Of a DNA stretch of 64,000 bases, positions 1 through 9,181 are shown piece after piece. The notes below the pieces were generated by a model. That model saw only the letters and a list, made by a program, of their open reading frames with translations, was not told where the DNA came from and did not search any database. The translations under genes and the position numbers were made by a program. Numbering within the stretch: the stretch's first letter is position 1; every line of letters starts with the position of its first letter. Origin of the DNA: Erythrobacteraceae bacterium Alg239-R51 (GTDB lineage: Bacteria > Pseudomonadota > Alphaproteobacteria > Sphingomonadales > Sphingomonadaceae); contig CAMZOI010000002.1 in assembly GCA_947331495.1 (NCBI GenBank), positions 248,001 through 312,000 of the forward strand. The letters are read 5' to 3'.

Positions 1-1031
1 CGGCGGATTCCCCGGTCATAAAGTTGCATCTCCTCATCGGGGCCGAATGTAGAAAACACGGCTTTCCGCTGCTCGTCTGGAAGGCGCGCGATGTCTAGCT
101 CGTCGTGGTTGCGAAGGAAATGCGCCCATTGGGCAATAGGCGGTAAGTCGCGCGAGGCCTGCAACTTTTCGCGCAGCGGCGCGGTGTCGCCGCTCGCGAG
201 GGCATAGAACAGCGTCTGGTTTACCGGGAAATTGAACATCATCTGCAGTCGGTCACCTGTTTCGCCGAAGTAGCGCACGCAATCCTCGGGCGGGATGTTC
301 GCCTCGGCCAGGAATACAGCATCGCCTTTCCGCCATTGGGCAAACTCTCGCAGATGACGCAGGAACTCGAAGGCGGGCTCCGGGTCCTTCACGTTGATGC
401 CATCGGCTGCGATCAGGAACGGAACGGCATCGACCCGGAAGCCGGAAATACCGAGTTCCAGCCAGAACCCCACAATCTTAAGCATCTCTGCTTGGACCTG
501 GGGATTGGCAAGGTTTAGATCGGGCTGAAAGTCGTAGAAGCGGTGGAAATAATAGGCCTGAGCGTGCCGGTTCCAAGTCCAGGTTGTTTCCTGCACGCCC
601 GGAAAGATCAGCCCTTCATCAGCATCTTCGGGCCGTTTGTCTGCCCAGATGAAAAAATCGCGATACTTGCAATTCCGGTCCGCAAGCGCCGCCTGGAACC
701 AGGGGTGTTCGGTCGAGGTGTGATTCAATACGAGGTCCATCAGCACCCGGATGCCGCGCTGGCGACAGGCCTGCGTGAATTCGACGAAATCGCCCAGTGT
801 GCCGTAGCGCGGATCGACCCCGTAATAGTCCGAAACATCGTAACCGTGATCGCGGCGGGGCGATGGGTGGAACGGCATCAGCCAGATCGCGGTCACGCCC
901 AGACCTTGCAGATAATCAATGCGATCGAGCAGCCCTGCAAAATCGCCGATGCCGTCACCGTTTGAATCGAGGAAACTGTCGAGCGAAAGCGAATAGATCA
1001 CTGCATTCTTATACCAGCGGTCGGCGCTCAT
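1..1031 (-). CDS. GH13 alpha-amylase family protein, trehalose synthase-like (partial, runs off left edge)
   Basis: This is the N-terminal 343 residues or so of a glycoside hydrolase family 13 enzyme; the C-terminus lies outside the window. It opens with WYKNAVIYSLSLDSFLD and NGDGIGDFAGL, typical of the trehalose synthase / maltosyltransferase branch. The catalytic signatures are visible: GFRVDAVPFL (nucleophile Asp), FLAEANIPP (acid Glu) and FLRNHDELD (transition-state Asp). The FLRNHDEL form favours trehalose synthase, which interconverts maltose and trehalose, over a plain amylase. The ATG overlaps the stop of the upstream alpha-glucosidase gene (ATGA), so the two are probably translationally coupled in one minus-strand operon for alpha-glucan or trehalose use. 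The exact substrate is inferred. Confidence 0.85.
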   Translation of the reverse strand, partial: MSADRWYKNAVIYSLSLDSFLDSNGDGIGDFAGLLDRIDYLQGLGVTAIWLMPFHPSPRRDHGYDVSDYYGVDPRYGTLGDFVEFTQACRQRGIRVLMDLVLNHTSTEHPWFQAALADRNCKYRDFFIWADKRPEDADEGLIFPGVQETTWTWNRHAQAYYFHRFYDFQPDLNLANPQVQAEMLKIVGFWLELGISGFRVDAVPFLIAADGINVKDPEPAFEFLRHLREFAQWRKGDAVFLAEANIPPEDCVRYFGETGDRLQMMFNFPVNQTLFYALASGDTAPLREKLQASRDLPPIAQWAHFLRNHDELDIARLPDEQRKAVFSTFGPDEEMQLYDRGIR

Positions 1032-2650
1032 CCTTCGTGCTCCTCTGCTTGCAGGATAACGCCCTCGGCCGGTTTCAGGCGAAGGCTATGCGCAGGAAGG
1101 CCGGATCGACTTTCTCCTACAGAGGAAAACAGCGTCTTCGCCTTTCGGTAGCGATCCGGCAGGTCAGGCAGAGGAGCTTCCTCCTCGGAAAAGTTGAGAA
1201 TGACCGCCAGACGTTTCGCTTCGATTTCTCTTTCGAACGCGAATATCGAAGGGTCGCAATAAAGCTCATGATAGGTACCGCTGCGAAGCGCCTGTTCCGT
1301 TCGGCGGAAGGCAAGGAGACGGCGATAAAGCTGCAACAGGGATTGGTCTTCCTCGTCCAGCGAAGCGACGTTGCGCTCTTGCCAGTCATCGCTAACTGGC
1401 AACCAAGGCTGGGCCGACGAGAAACCGGCATTCTCTTTACCTGACCACTGCATCGGTGTGCGTGCCTTGTCCCTGTTGAAGCTGGTGTCGGGTTCCTGTT
1501 TCGCCCAGGGATCCTGCACCCGTTCGGGCGGGATGGTGATATCGGCGAGACCGATCTCGTCTCCGTAATAGAGTGTCGGTGTTCCGCGCAACGTAAGCAG
1601 CAGCGTGGCGGCGATCCGCGCCTGCGACGGACCTGTTCGCGCCGCTATTCTCGGCTGGTCATGATTGCTCAGCACCCAGTTCGGCCAGCCGTGCTCTGGC
1701 AGTGATGCTTCATATTCCGTGACAAGAGAGGCGATTGCCTGCGTCTGCCACGGGCATTGCAACAGCTGAAAGTTGAACGGCAAATGCACGCCGCTGTCGT
1801 GGGTCTTTCCGTAGTAGTTGACCAAACGTTCCATAGGGAGGTAGATCTCGCCAATCATAAGGCGGTTATCGTACTCCTCGATGACACCGCGCATCTCCGC
1901 AATGAGATCGTGAACTTCAGGCTGGTCTGCCGAATGAACCTGGAGGTTCTTTTCGATTTCCGGCTGGTCCGCGTGATAGTTGGGGTTGGGCGGATTATCG
2001 CGGAAGTGTTCGTCCTTGATCAGATGCCAGATCACGTCGACGCGAAAGCCGTCGACTCCCTTGTCGAGCCAGAAGCGAAGGGTGTCGAACATGGCTGTTC
2101 GCACTTCCGGATTGCGCCAGTTGAGATCGGGCTGGGACTGCAGGAATGCGTGATAGTAATACTGCCCGGTCCGTTCGTCGAACTGCCATGCCGAACCGCC
2201 GAAATTGCTGATCCAGTTGTTGGGCGGACCGCCATCCGGGGCCTGATCCTTCCAGATGTACCAATCGCGTTTCGCGTTCTGGCGCGAAGACCGGCTTTCG
2301 ATGAACCATTCGTGCTGATCGGAGGTATGGTTCGGCACGAAATCGAGCAATAGCTTTAGCCCGCTCGAATGAGCTTCATCGAGCAGCTCATCGAAATCGG
2401 CCATCGAGCCGAAAAGCGGATCGATCTCGCGGTAATCGGCAACGTCGTATCCGAAATCTTTCATGGGGGAGGCGAAAACGGGCGACAGCCAGATGCAATC
2501 GATGCCAAGTTCGGCGAGGTACGGCAGTCGTTTGCGGATACCGGCGAGGTCGCCAACCCCATTACTCCCAGTGTCCTGAAAAGAACGCGGATAGATCTGG
2601 TAGATGACCTGGTCGCGCCACCAGTTGTCCGCTCTTTCTAAGCTGCCCAT
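1028..2650 (-). CDS. alpha-glucosidase, GH13 family
   Basis: A GH13 exo-acting alpha-glucosidase that releases glucose from short alpha-glucosides. The N-terminus has WWRDQVIYQIYPRSFQD, followed by the conserved DFVPNHTSDQH region. The catalytic residues lie in GVDGFRVDVIWHL (nucleophile Asp), MIGEIYLP (acid Glu) and VLSNHDQPRI (third Asp). The chosen start, MGSLERADNWW, puts the barrel seven residues from the N-terminus; the frame stays open to 2707, so a form about 19 residues longer is possible. Length is about 540 residues, normal for the family. No signal peptide is seen, so it is probably cytoplasmic and acts on imported oligosaccharides. It lies upstream of the trehalose synthase-like gene with a 4-bp overlap. 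Confidence 0.9.
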   Translation of the reverse strand: MGSLERADNWWRDQVIYQIYPRSFQDTGSNGVGDLAGIRKRLPYLAELGIDCIWLSPVFASPMKDFGYDVADYREIDPLFGSMADFDELLDEAHSSGLKLLLDFVPNHTSDQHEWFIESRSSRQNAKRDWYIWKDQAPDGGPPNNWISNFGGSAWQFDERTGQYYYHAFLQSQPDLNWRNPEVRTAMFDTLRFWLDKGVDGFRVDVIWHLIKDEHFRDNPPNPNYHADQPEIEKNLQVHSADQPEVHDLIAEMRGVIEEYDNRLMIGEIYLPMERLVNYYGKTHDSGVHLPFNFQLLQCPWQTQAIASLVTEYEASLPEHGWPNWVLSNHDQPRIAARTGPSQARIAATLLLTLRGTPTLYYGDEIGLADITIPPERVQDPWAKQEPDTSFNRDKARTPMQWSGKENAGFSSAQPWLPVSDDWQERNVASLDEEDQSLLQLYRRLLAFRRTEQALRSGTYHELYCDPSIFAFEREIEAKRLAVILNFSEEEAPLPDLPDRYRKAKTLFSSVGESRSGLPAHSLRLKPAEGVILQAEEHEG

Positions 2651-2780
2651 AGTGGTTGAATTGCAGGCAATGGCCATTGTTCCGCAAGGTCTGGACGGGA
2701 GGCGCAAATATTCGCCTTCAGACCCGGGCTTGGGGCATGCATGAAAGGTGGCACCGTACAGGGACGGATGGCGAAAAAGT

Positions 2781-3341
2781 TTAGCAGTCCGACCCCGAAA
2801 GGTAACCTAGCACAGCGTCCATTTGTTTGCTCGTCGGCAACCCGCCGTCAATGCGGACGGCGTTTTCCTCGTCGTACGGCGGCTCGAGAGAGGAAAGCTG
2901 ACTTTCTAGCAGGCCCGGTGGCATGAAATGGTTCCCCCTCTCCTCCATTCTGCGTTCGAGTTCTTCCCGGCTGACCTTCGGCCAGACAAAGAGGATACCG
3001 TCATTAAAGCTGCGCAGGATGTCACGGTGTAAAGTGGTGAGAGCAGAACAGCTCGCTACCGCAGGCGAACGGGCGGCAAGTTCGCGCCCTACGCTCTTGA
3101 GGAACGGCAGGCGGTCTTCGTCCGTAAGTGGCTCACCTGCCTTCATTTTCATAACGTTTTCGGGAGGGTGATGGTCATCTCCCTCGATAAACGTCCATCC
3201 CAGGGACTCGGCAAGAGCTTTGGCGAGCGTCGATTTTCCGCAACCGCTTGGCCCCATCACCACGATGGCTGTTGATCCGCCAGGCAAGGAGGCGGTTGGA
3301 GGTCTTTCGCTATTCGGGCTCTGCTCATTTCCAACGGTCAT
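2781..3341 (-). CDS. gntK: gluconokinase
   Basis: ATP-dependent phosphorylation of D-gluconate to 6-phosphogluconate, feeding the Entner-Doudoroff and pentose phosphate routes. The P-loop is GPSGCGKSTLAKAL near residues 31-44, followed by the family-specific EGDDHHPPENVMKM segment and the C-terminal LSSLEPPYDEENAVRIDG, which resembles the conserved end of GntK proteins. The 186 residues match the usual size (about 175) plus a short polar N-terminal extension. It lies on the same strand as the two GH13 genes with a gap of about 130 bp, so the three may form a sugar-use group. Confidence 0.9.
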   Translation of the reverse strand: MTVGNEQSPNSERPPTASLPGGSTAIVVMGPSGCGKSTLAKALAESLGWTFIEGDDHHPPENVMKMKAGEPLTDEDRLPFLKSVGRELAARSPAVASCSALTTLHRDILRSFNDGILFVWPKVSREELERRMEERGNHFMPPGLLESQLSSLEPPYDEENAVRIDGGLPTSKQMDAVLGYLSGSDC

Positions 3342-3596
3342 TATCTCTGCTTCACTTGAACGGATGAGGCAGGTTGGCCTTGCCGTTTGAACGGATCATT
3401 TCAACTCCATGTGACAGCAGCGGGCGACGGCGCGCGGCCCTTCGCCTGCACGAGCAGGGACAAGGGACTTGGGTAAAATTCGATTAGCGGTTCCCAAACG
3501 GCGATTGAGACCGCTATGTCCCTCGATAGCAAACGAAAGGTTCGGCAAGACGGCCTGTCGGATCGGATCGATCCATTCCTCAGGAGGTGATTGCGC

Positions 3597-4349
3597 ATGT
3601 TTGCAGGCAGCTATTGCGGAAGCCCGCCCGCTCTGGCGGAGATAGGTTCGCGCTGGAACCTCGACCCGGTCGTGATCGGCTTCCTTGCCATCGCGATCGC
3701 GCTGGCCCTCAAGGCGCGCAATCGAATGGCGGCAAGTGGCATCGCGATTCTGGCTCTGGCGTTCATTTCACCACTTTGTGCAGCCAGCGTATCGCTGTTC
3801 GCGGCTCGTTCGATACATCACCTGCTACTGATTGCCGCTGCCCTTGCTTTTGCGCTCGCGTTACGGCCCTCGGGCGCTGCCGGCGGCGGCCTTCTACGAG
3901 TGCGTCTGCCAGTCAGTCTGACCACGTTCACGATGACGGCGGTGCTCTGGGCCTGGCACGTGCCCGCGCTATACAATGCGGCCTTGGCGAACATCGCGTT
4001 GTACTGGGCTATGCAGATCACCATCTTCGCATCGTCCTTCGCATTCTGGCTGGCAATCCGCCAGGCGGGCGTAATGGGCGCGGTAGGTGGGTTGCTGGGC
4101 GGAATGGTCCAGATGGGGTTCCTTGGCGCCTTGCTTACCTTCGCTACGGAGCCATTGTATGTAACCCATGCTCTGGCCGCGCCATCCTGGGGTCTGCCAG
4201 GGCTGATGGACCAGCAATTGGCGGGGCTGGTCATGTGGGTGGGCGGAATGATTCCCTTTGCGGTCGGCGGCTTACTGATCGCCCGCAAGGCCTGGCAAGT
4301 TCAGTCGCCAGGCAGAAAGTCGATCACCGCAACGGGTATTTCCGCTTGA
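3597..4349 (+). CDS. ctaG: CtaG-like cytochrome c oxidase assembly protein (Caa3_CtaG family)
   Basis: A polytopic membrane protein of about 250 residues of the caa3-oxidase assembly type. This family is distinct from the Cox11 type of CtaG. Seven or so hydrophobic helices run through the protein, with family-typical histidine-containing helices (ARSIHHLLLIAAALA, LWAWHVPALYNAAL). AGGAGGTGA lies 8 bases before the ATG at 3597; a TTG two codons earlier is too close to that site to be preferred. It heads a plus-strand cluster of oxidase genes, which supports a role in metal-centre insertion or maturation of the oxidase encoded at 5.4-8.5 kb. The biochemical role is inferred from family and position. 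Confidence 0.85.
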   Translation: MFAGSYCGSPPALAEIGSRWNLDPVVIGFLAIAIALALKARNRMAASGIAILALAFISPLCAASVSLFAARSIHHLLLIAAALAFALALRPSGAAGGGLLRVRLPVSLTTFTMTAVLWAWHVPALYNAALANIALYWAMQITIFASSFAFWLAIRQAGVMGAVGGLLGGMVQMGFLGALLTFATEPLYVTHALAAPSWGLPGLMDQQLAGLVMWVGGMIPFAVGGLLIARKAWQVQSPGRKSITATGISA

Positions 4350-4362
4350 GCGAGCGCGCGGC

Positions 4363-4854
4363 ATGACACTCATGCTAATCAAGGCATTGCATCTTGCCTC
4401 GCTCGTGGTGTGGTGCGCGGGCTTGCTCGGCTTGCCATTGATGTTGAGCAAGCACGAGATCGGCGAAAGTCAGGCAAGCTACAGTCAACTTCGTCTGCTG
4501 ACGCATCGTACATACTCCTATCTGATCACGCCCGCTGCGGTCATTGCCATTACTGCAGGAACCACGCTGATCTTTCTGGCCGGGGTGTTCACGCTGTGGA
4601 TGCTGTTGAAGCTCCTGCTGGTGGGCGTACTGGTTACGTTGCACGCCTGGATCGGGCATCTGGTGGTGTTGATGAGCGAACGGCGAGGCCGGTTCGCGCC
4701 GCGAAGCGCAATACTCACCCTGGTGCCTATCGCGGCGGCCATGCTGACGATACTTTTCCTCGTTCTGGGCAAGCCGGAGCTTCCGAATTTTGCTCCGGGC
4801 TGGCTGAACGAGCCGCGCGGTTATGAACTGCCGGTGGAAGAGACGCCGATTTGA
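4363..4854 (+). CDS. CopD/HemJ-like membrane protein
   Basis: A 163-residue protein with four predicted membrane helices. The first helix carries a histidine near residue 10 (IKALHLASLVVWCAGL), and a later helix has Lys plus His (WMLLKLLLVGVLVTLHAWIG). That pattern recalls HemJ-type protoporphyrinogen oxidase and CopD-like proteins. It follows ctaG by 13 bp, so it is probably co-transcribed and concerned with heme or copper supply for the oxidase. The last 34 bp overlap the convergent DUF2231 gene. I cannot separate HemJ from CopD function by eye. Confidence 0.75.
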   Translation: MTLMLIKALHLASLVVWCAGLLGLPLMLSKHEIGESQASYSQLRLLTHRTYSYLITPAAVIAITAGTTLIFLAGVFTLWMLLKLLLVGVLVTLHAWIGHLVVLMSERRGRFAPRSAILTLVPIAAAMLTILFLVLGKPELPNFAPGWLNEPRGYELPVEETPI

Positions 4855-5378
4855 TATTCGAATACCAGCTTGCCCCCGTGCCAGCCGGTAAAGCCGGCAA
4901 AGCCCACGGCGAAGGCGGAGAACATGATGCCGAAAGGAAGCACAGCCTCCTCGTATCCCAGCAGACGGTAACCCCAGTTCATTCCGAGGATGGAAAGCAG
5001 CATCACCGCTACGATGAAATGCGTCCAGCTTGCAGAGCGCTGGCGGATACCCGGCACGCTCAGCAGTTCGACCGTGCCGGTAATGCCTGCCACGACGCCG
5101 AAAAGGAATGCCGTTCCCGCTGCCCACAGGCCTGCGCGCGCCCAGAAGAGGTCTCCAGTCCACCAATAGAAGGTATCCGCCCCCAGCACGCAGGCAGTGA
5201 GCGCAATCGGGAAAGAGACCAGCATCGCGTGAATGGGGTGGCCTGCGAGCGCGATGCGGGATTCGAGCCTGTAGAAATTCGGCTGCTGTTCAACCGGATC
5301 GACGAGATCGTCCGAGTTCGCTTCGACCAATTCCTTCTCCATGACCTTTTCGCGGCTCGTATCGCTCATTGGCTTCAT
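4821..5378 (-). CDS. DUF2231 family membrane protein
   Basis: A 185-residue membrane protein with a charged N-terminal tail of about 40 residues and four hydrophobic segments. The motif GHPIHAMLVSFPIAL is the family hallmark (GHP-H-hydrophobic). The molecular function of DUF2231 proteins is not established. An ATG three codons in (5369) has a better-spaced AAAGGA and may be the true start. The gene lies in reverse orientation inside the oxidase cluster, convergent with the CopD/HemJ-like gene (34-bp overlap) and divergent from coxB with only 3 bp between start codons. Any coxB promoter must therefore lie inside this gene. Confidence 0.85.
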   Translation of the reverse strand: MKPMSDTSREKVMEKELVEANSDDLVDPVEQQPNFYRLESRIALAGHPIHAMLVSFPIALTACVLGADTFYWWTGDLFWARAGLWAAGTAFLFGVVAGITGTVELLSVPGIRQRSASWTHFIVAVMLLSILGMNWGYRLLGYEEAVLPFGIMFSAFAVGFAGFTGWHGGKLVFEYQIGVSSTGSS

Positions 5379-5381
5379 CCT

Positions 5382-6059
5382 TTGCGCAATCGCGCTCGCC
5401 TGACGGCAGCGAGCTGCCTGCTGCCCCTTATTGCGGCGTGCGAGGGGAACTTGTCCACCATCGATCCCGCCGGCCCGTCCGCTTCGCGGGTGGCGTACCT
5501 GTGGTGGTGGATGCTGGGCGGCTCGATCCTGCTGGCTGCGCTGGTTCTCTTATTGCTGCTTGTCGCACTGTTCCGGCGCGGCGTGGCAGATCGGGAGACC
5601 GGCGGACACAAACGGGTGTGGATCGTAGGGCTGGGTCTCGCCATGCCGATAGCGGTGCTAATGGTGCTGCTCGGCTTTGCCTTATGGATAGGAGAGCGCA
5701 ATCTGCCGACTGGACCTCCAGCTCAGACCATCGAGGTGACTGCCTACAACTATGGCTGGGAGTTCTGCTACGAGGACGGGACTTGTTCGCAAAACGTGCT
5801 GCGGTTACCAACCCAGCGCCCTGTCGATCTCGATATCCGGTCGACCGACGTGATCCATAGCCTCTGGATCCCGCGGCTGGCGGGCAAGATGGATGCCATC
5901 CCCGGTCAGGTGAACCGACTGCGGATCGAAGCCAATGCACCGGGTATCTATGAGGCGGTTTGCGCGGAATACTGCGGCATCGGGCATGCTGGCCATCGCT
6001 TCGTCGTGGAAGCCTACGACGACCCTGTTCCGGATAGCATGATGGAACTGGCGCGATGA
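5382..6059 (+). CDS. coxB: cytochrome c oxidase subunit II (lipoprotein form, unusual CuA ligand set)
   Basis: Subunit II receives electrons at the binuclear CuA centre. No ATG is available before the coding sequence starts. TTG at 5382 gives a short leader ending LLPLIAAC, a convincing lipobox, so this start is favoured although no clear ribosome site precedes it. Two membrane helices follow, then the cupredoxin domain (TAYNYGWEFCYEDG). CuA residues are DVIHSLWIPRL (His) and CAEYCGIGHAGH (Cys, Glu, Cys, His). The position that is normally Met, three residues after the last His, is His (codon CAT). The protein is about 225 residues with no cytochrome c domain. Its stop overlaps the start of the fused subunit I gene (ATGA). 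Confidence 0.9.
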   Translation: MRNRARLTAASCLLPLIAACEGNLSTIDPAGPSASRVAYLWWWMLGGSILLAALVLLLLLVALFRRGVADRETGGHKRVWIVGLGLAMPIAVLMVLLGFALWIGERNLPTGPPAQTIEVTAYNYGWEFCYEDGTCSQNVLRLPTQRPVDLDIRSTDVIHSLWIPRLAGKMDAIPGQVNRLRIEANAPGIYEAVCAEYCGIGHAGHRFVVEAYDDPVPDSMMELAR

Positions 6060-8533
6060 AGGCTCTCGAACTGCACCGCGAACTCACCAGGATCTGGCAG
6101 AACGAGCCTGGCTGGCGCGGAGTATTAAGCAGTGTCAGCCATACTGATCTTGGAAAGAGGTTCATAGTAACGGCTGCTGCCTTTTTCGGCATCGGCGGTG
6201 TGCTCGCCATGCTGATCCGCGCCCAGCTGGCCACCCCGCAAAGCGCATTCGCCGGACCCGAAGTCTATGGCCAGATATTCACGATGCATGGCAGCATCAT
6301 GATGTTCCTTTTCGCCATACCGATGCTGGAAGGGCTAGCGATCTACCTCCTACCCAAGATTCTAGGTGCCCGCGATCTCGCCTATCCGCGCCTCACCGCG
6401 CTGGGCTGGTGGTGCTATCTTTTCGGCGGGACGATCATGATCCTGGCCCTGCTGGGCGGGGTGGCTCCCGATGCTGGCTGGTTCCTCTATCCCCCCCTTT
6501 CCGGCCGCGAATTCACGCCTGGCATCAATTCGGACGTGTGGCTTTTGGGAATAACCTTCGTAGAAATCTCCGCGATCTCCGCCGCTATCGAGATCGTGGT
6601 GACCATCCTCAAGTTCCGCGCTGCGAACATGTCGCTGACGAGGATGCCGATTCTGGCCTGGTATCTGCTGGCGACTGCGGGGATGATCATATTCGGCTTC
6701 CCCCCGCTAATCCTTGCCTCGATCCTACTGGAAGTCGAGCGCGCTTTCGGCTGGCCGTTCTTCCAGCCCGAACTTGGCGGTTCGCCGCTCCTGTGGCAGC
6801 ACCTATTCTGGCTGTTCGGTCACCCGGAGGTATATATCATCTTCCTTCCGGCAGCCGGTGCCCTGTCCACTATTATTCCGGTCATGGCGCGCACGCCGCT
6901 GATCGGATACAGCGCGATCGTGGCTGCGGTGCTTGCCCTCGCATTCCTTAGCTTCGGCCTGTGGGTGCATCACATGTTCACAACCGGCATCCCGCATATG
7001 GCGCTCGGTTTCTTCTCTGCCGCATCGGTTCTGGTGGCGATACCCACGGCGGTGCAGATCTTCGCCTGGATCGGGACGATCTGGGCGGGAAGGCCCAAGT
7101 TCACGCTACCGATGTACTATATCCTCGGCTTCTTCATCACCTTCGTGATTGGGGGGCTAACTGGGGTGATGCTGGCAATCGTGCCGTTCGACCAACAGGC
7201 TCACGATACCGCTTTTGTCACGGCCCATCTGCATTACGTCCTCGTCGGCGGCTTCGTCTTCCCCATGCTGGCTGCGGCCTACTACTGGCTGCCCCACGTC
7301 GCCGGCCGGACGCGGGTGATGAGAGTTGGTATCGCAGCGTTCTGGCTGATCTTCATCGGGTTCAACCTGACATTCCTGCATATGCATCTGACCGGCCTGT
7401 TGGGAATGCCGCGCCGGGTCTATACCTATCCGGTGGAAGCTGGATGGACCACGCTCAACCTGATCTCCTCCATCGGCGGCTTCATGCAGGCGTTCGGCTT
7501 TGCCCTTTTTGCCATCGATGTCGCGCTGCAGCGGCGGCTGGGCAGTCGTACGCGGCGTGATCCGTGGGAGGCCGAAACGCTGGAATGGGCAATGCCCACT
7601 CCGCCGGCGCAATACAACTTCGCAAGCCTTCCGACGGTCGACAGCCGTGAACCACTGACACGCAACCGCGACTTGGGTGCCGATCTCGCTGGCGGGAGAG
7701 GCCTGCTGGGCCGCGCTGTCGGACGACGGCGCGAGACGCTGGCCGTCGACATCGCGACCGGCACACCCGAACATGTTGCCATACTGCCCGGCCCCAGCCT
7801 GATACCACTGCAAACCGCGCTGGTGATCGGCGGGTTCTTCCTCTCCTTGCTTGCAGGCCTGTACTGGCTCGCACCGGTATTCATCGCCGCCATATCGGTG
7901 ATGGTCTGGCGATGGGTTGCCACGACCGGAACAGTGCGTGATCTCGGCCCAATCGATGCTGGCGACGGATTTTGTTTGCCAACTAGCTTTGCGGTGCGGG
8001 GAAGCGTGGGTTACTGGGGCAGCATCCTCGCCATAGCGGTCAGCGCTACGTTGTTTGCCTCGCTGATCTTCGGCTATCTCTTCCTCTGGGTCGTCGCGCC
8101 CAACTGGCCGCCGTCGGGGCAATTCGACGTCTTTTTCCTCGAACCGGCCATCGTAACCTTGGGAACGCTGCTGGCGGTTGGCGGAGGGCGGGCTGGACTG
8201 CGCGATTTCAGAAAGGCCAAGCGCGGCTGCCTGGCGTCAGCAGGTGGCTCGGTATTGGCAATCACCGGACTTCTGTTGGGCGCGCTGCGACACCTGCCGG
8301 GGCCGACCGAACATTCCTTTGCCGCCGCGGCCTGGACGCTGACCGGTTATGCAATCTTTTCAGCCGGAGTAGGCATCTTGGTGCAACTATTCATTTGCCG
8401 CCGGATCGCCAGTAAACATGTTTGTGCCGAGCGGCCGAATGAAATGGGCATCGCCGCCTTGTGGAGCGATTACGGGGCGGGGGTTGCGCTCGTGGTGATC
8501 TGGCTAGTCGCCTTGTCGAGCGCTGTTTTGTGA
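6056..8533 (+). CDS. fused cytochrome c oxidase subunits I and III
   Basis: Catalytic subunit of a proton-pumping heme-copper oxidase fused at its C-terminus to a subunit III-like domain. Residues 1-500 or so form the 12-helix subunit I, with HPEVYIIFLPAAG (CuB His and cross-linked Tyr), LWVHHMFTTG (CuB His pair) and TAHLHYVLVGG (heme a3 and heme a His). A hydrophilic linker at about 510-580 leads to two helices near 585-625. A five-helix subunit III-like region follows, ending in GIAALWSDYGAG. The 825-residue length matches known I+III fusions in bacteria. It overlaps coxB by ATGA and the next gene by GTGA, indicating tight translational coupling. Confidence 0.93.
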   Translation: MKALELHRELTRIWQNEPGWRGVLSSVSHTDLGKRFIVTAAAFFGIGGVLAMLIRAQLATPQSAFAGPEVYGQIFTMHGSIMMFLFAIPMLEGLAIYLLPKILGARDLAYPRLTALGWWCYLFGGTIMILALLGGVAPDAGWFLYPPLSGREFTPGINSDVWLLGITFVEISAISAAIEIVVTILKFRAANMSLTRMPILAWYLLATAGMIIFGFPPLILASILLEVERAFGWPFFQPELGGSPLLWQHLFWLFGHPEVYIIFLPAAGALSTIIPVMARTPLIGYSAIVAAVLALAFLSFGLWVHHMFTTGIPHMALGFFSAASVLVAIPTAVQIFAWIGTIWAGRPKFTLPMYYILGFFITFVIGGLTGVMLAIVPFDQQAHDTAFVTAHLHYVLVGGFVFPMLAAAYYWLPHVAGRTRVMRVGIAAFWLIFIGFNLTFLHMHLTGLLGMPRRVYTYPVEAGWTTLNLISSIGGFMQAFGFALFAIDVALQRRLGSRTRRDPWEAETLEWAMPTPPAQYNFASLPTVDSREPLTRNRDLGADLAGGRGLLGRAVGRRRETLAVDIATGTPEHVAILPGPSLIPLQTALVIGGFFLSLLAGLYWLAPVFIAAISVMVWRWVATTGTVRDLGPIDAGDGFCLPTSFAVRGSVGYWGSILAIAVSATLFASLIFGYLFLWVVAPNWPPSGQFDVFFLEPAIVTLGTLLAVGGGRAGLRDFRKAKRGCLASAGGSVLAITGLLLGALRHLPGPTEHSFAAAAWTLTGYAIFSAGVGILVQLFICRRIASKHVCAERPNEMGIAALWSDYGAGVALVVIWLVALSSAVL

Positions 8534-8841
8534 TAGAGCTGGTGCGTCTGGTTTCCGGGCTCGTTCTATGGGCGATAGCCTTCAGCACCCTCTACGCTCT
8601 TCATGGTCTCGGTTGCTCACTGGGATGGAGCAAGCAGGTCGTGTTCGGCCTTTCGCAGTCGCGGATGCTGTTGCTGGCCGCCTGGATCTTGTTTGTTGCT
8701 ATCCAGTGCGGGCTGCTGCGCCGGATGGCTCGACAGAAGGAAACGCATTTGGACTGGATGGCCAGGGCGATCGGGTGGATCGGCTTGGTTGCCACGTTAG
8801 TCACCGGCTTACCGATAATCGCGATATCGAGTTGCGTTTGA
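8530..8841 (+). CDS. small membrane protein of the oxidase cluster
   Basis: A protein of about 103 residues with three hydrophobic segments (VSGLVLWAIAFSTLYALHGLG, MLLLAAWILFVAIQCGLLRRM, IGWIGLVATLVTGLPIIA; approximate boundaries). The GTG start at 8530 overlaps the stop of the fused oxidase gene (GTGA), so it is the last gene of the coupled set. I do not recognise the family. By position it may be a subunit IV-like or assembly component; this is inference only. The frame is open further upstream to 8461 inside the oxidase gene, but the overlapping GTG is the more natural start. Confidence 0.65.
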   Translation: MIELVRLVSGLVLWAIAFSTLYALHGLGCSLGWSKQVVFGLSQSRMLLLAAWILFVAIQCGLLRRMARQKETHLDWMARAIGWIGLVATLVTGLPIIAISSCV

Positions 8842-9181
8842 CGAACCTCGCCGGGCGTCGGGCATCAAGATGTCGGGAATCATCTGTGGCTCGCTGCGAC
8901 ACCAATACTGGCGTGTGACGGAAAGCACTGGCACGGGGAAGTTTGATTGAACGGCAGCTTCCAGGATTACGCGACGGCCATCCGAGCGACCGAAATTAGG
9001 GCGCGAAGCTGACATTGTAACCTTTTCACTTTCCATTCGACTTCCCTGCACGTTCGAGCATGGTGCTTCTCACCGGACCGCAGCCGATCGTAACGACTGC
9101 AACCCCGCTCGAGCCGATGCTCGCGGGGCTCTGGGCGGTGGGACCGGCATTCACTCCGCGTCCGAACCAGGAGAACCACCC
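8842..9181. other. 340-bp intergenic region, no gene seen
   Basis: No convincing reading frame is present between the oxidase cluster and the recombinase cassette. The right end carries GGAGAACCACCC directly before the ATG at 9182, a clear ribosome-binding site for the DUF3489 gene, so a promoter for the cassette probably lies here. No recognisable terminator or repeat was found. Confidence 0.5.

Noticed and set aside
3387-3405. TTTGAACGGATCATTTCAA as a possible FNR box near 3.4 kb
   Set aside because: Half-sites are TTGAA/TTCAA with wrong spacing; does not fit TTGAY-N4-RTCAA.
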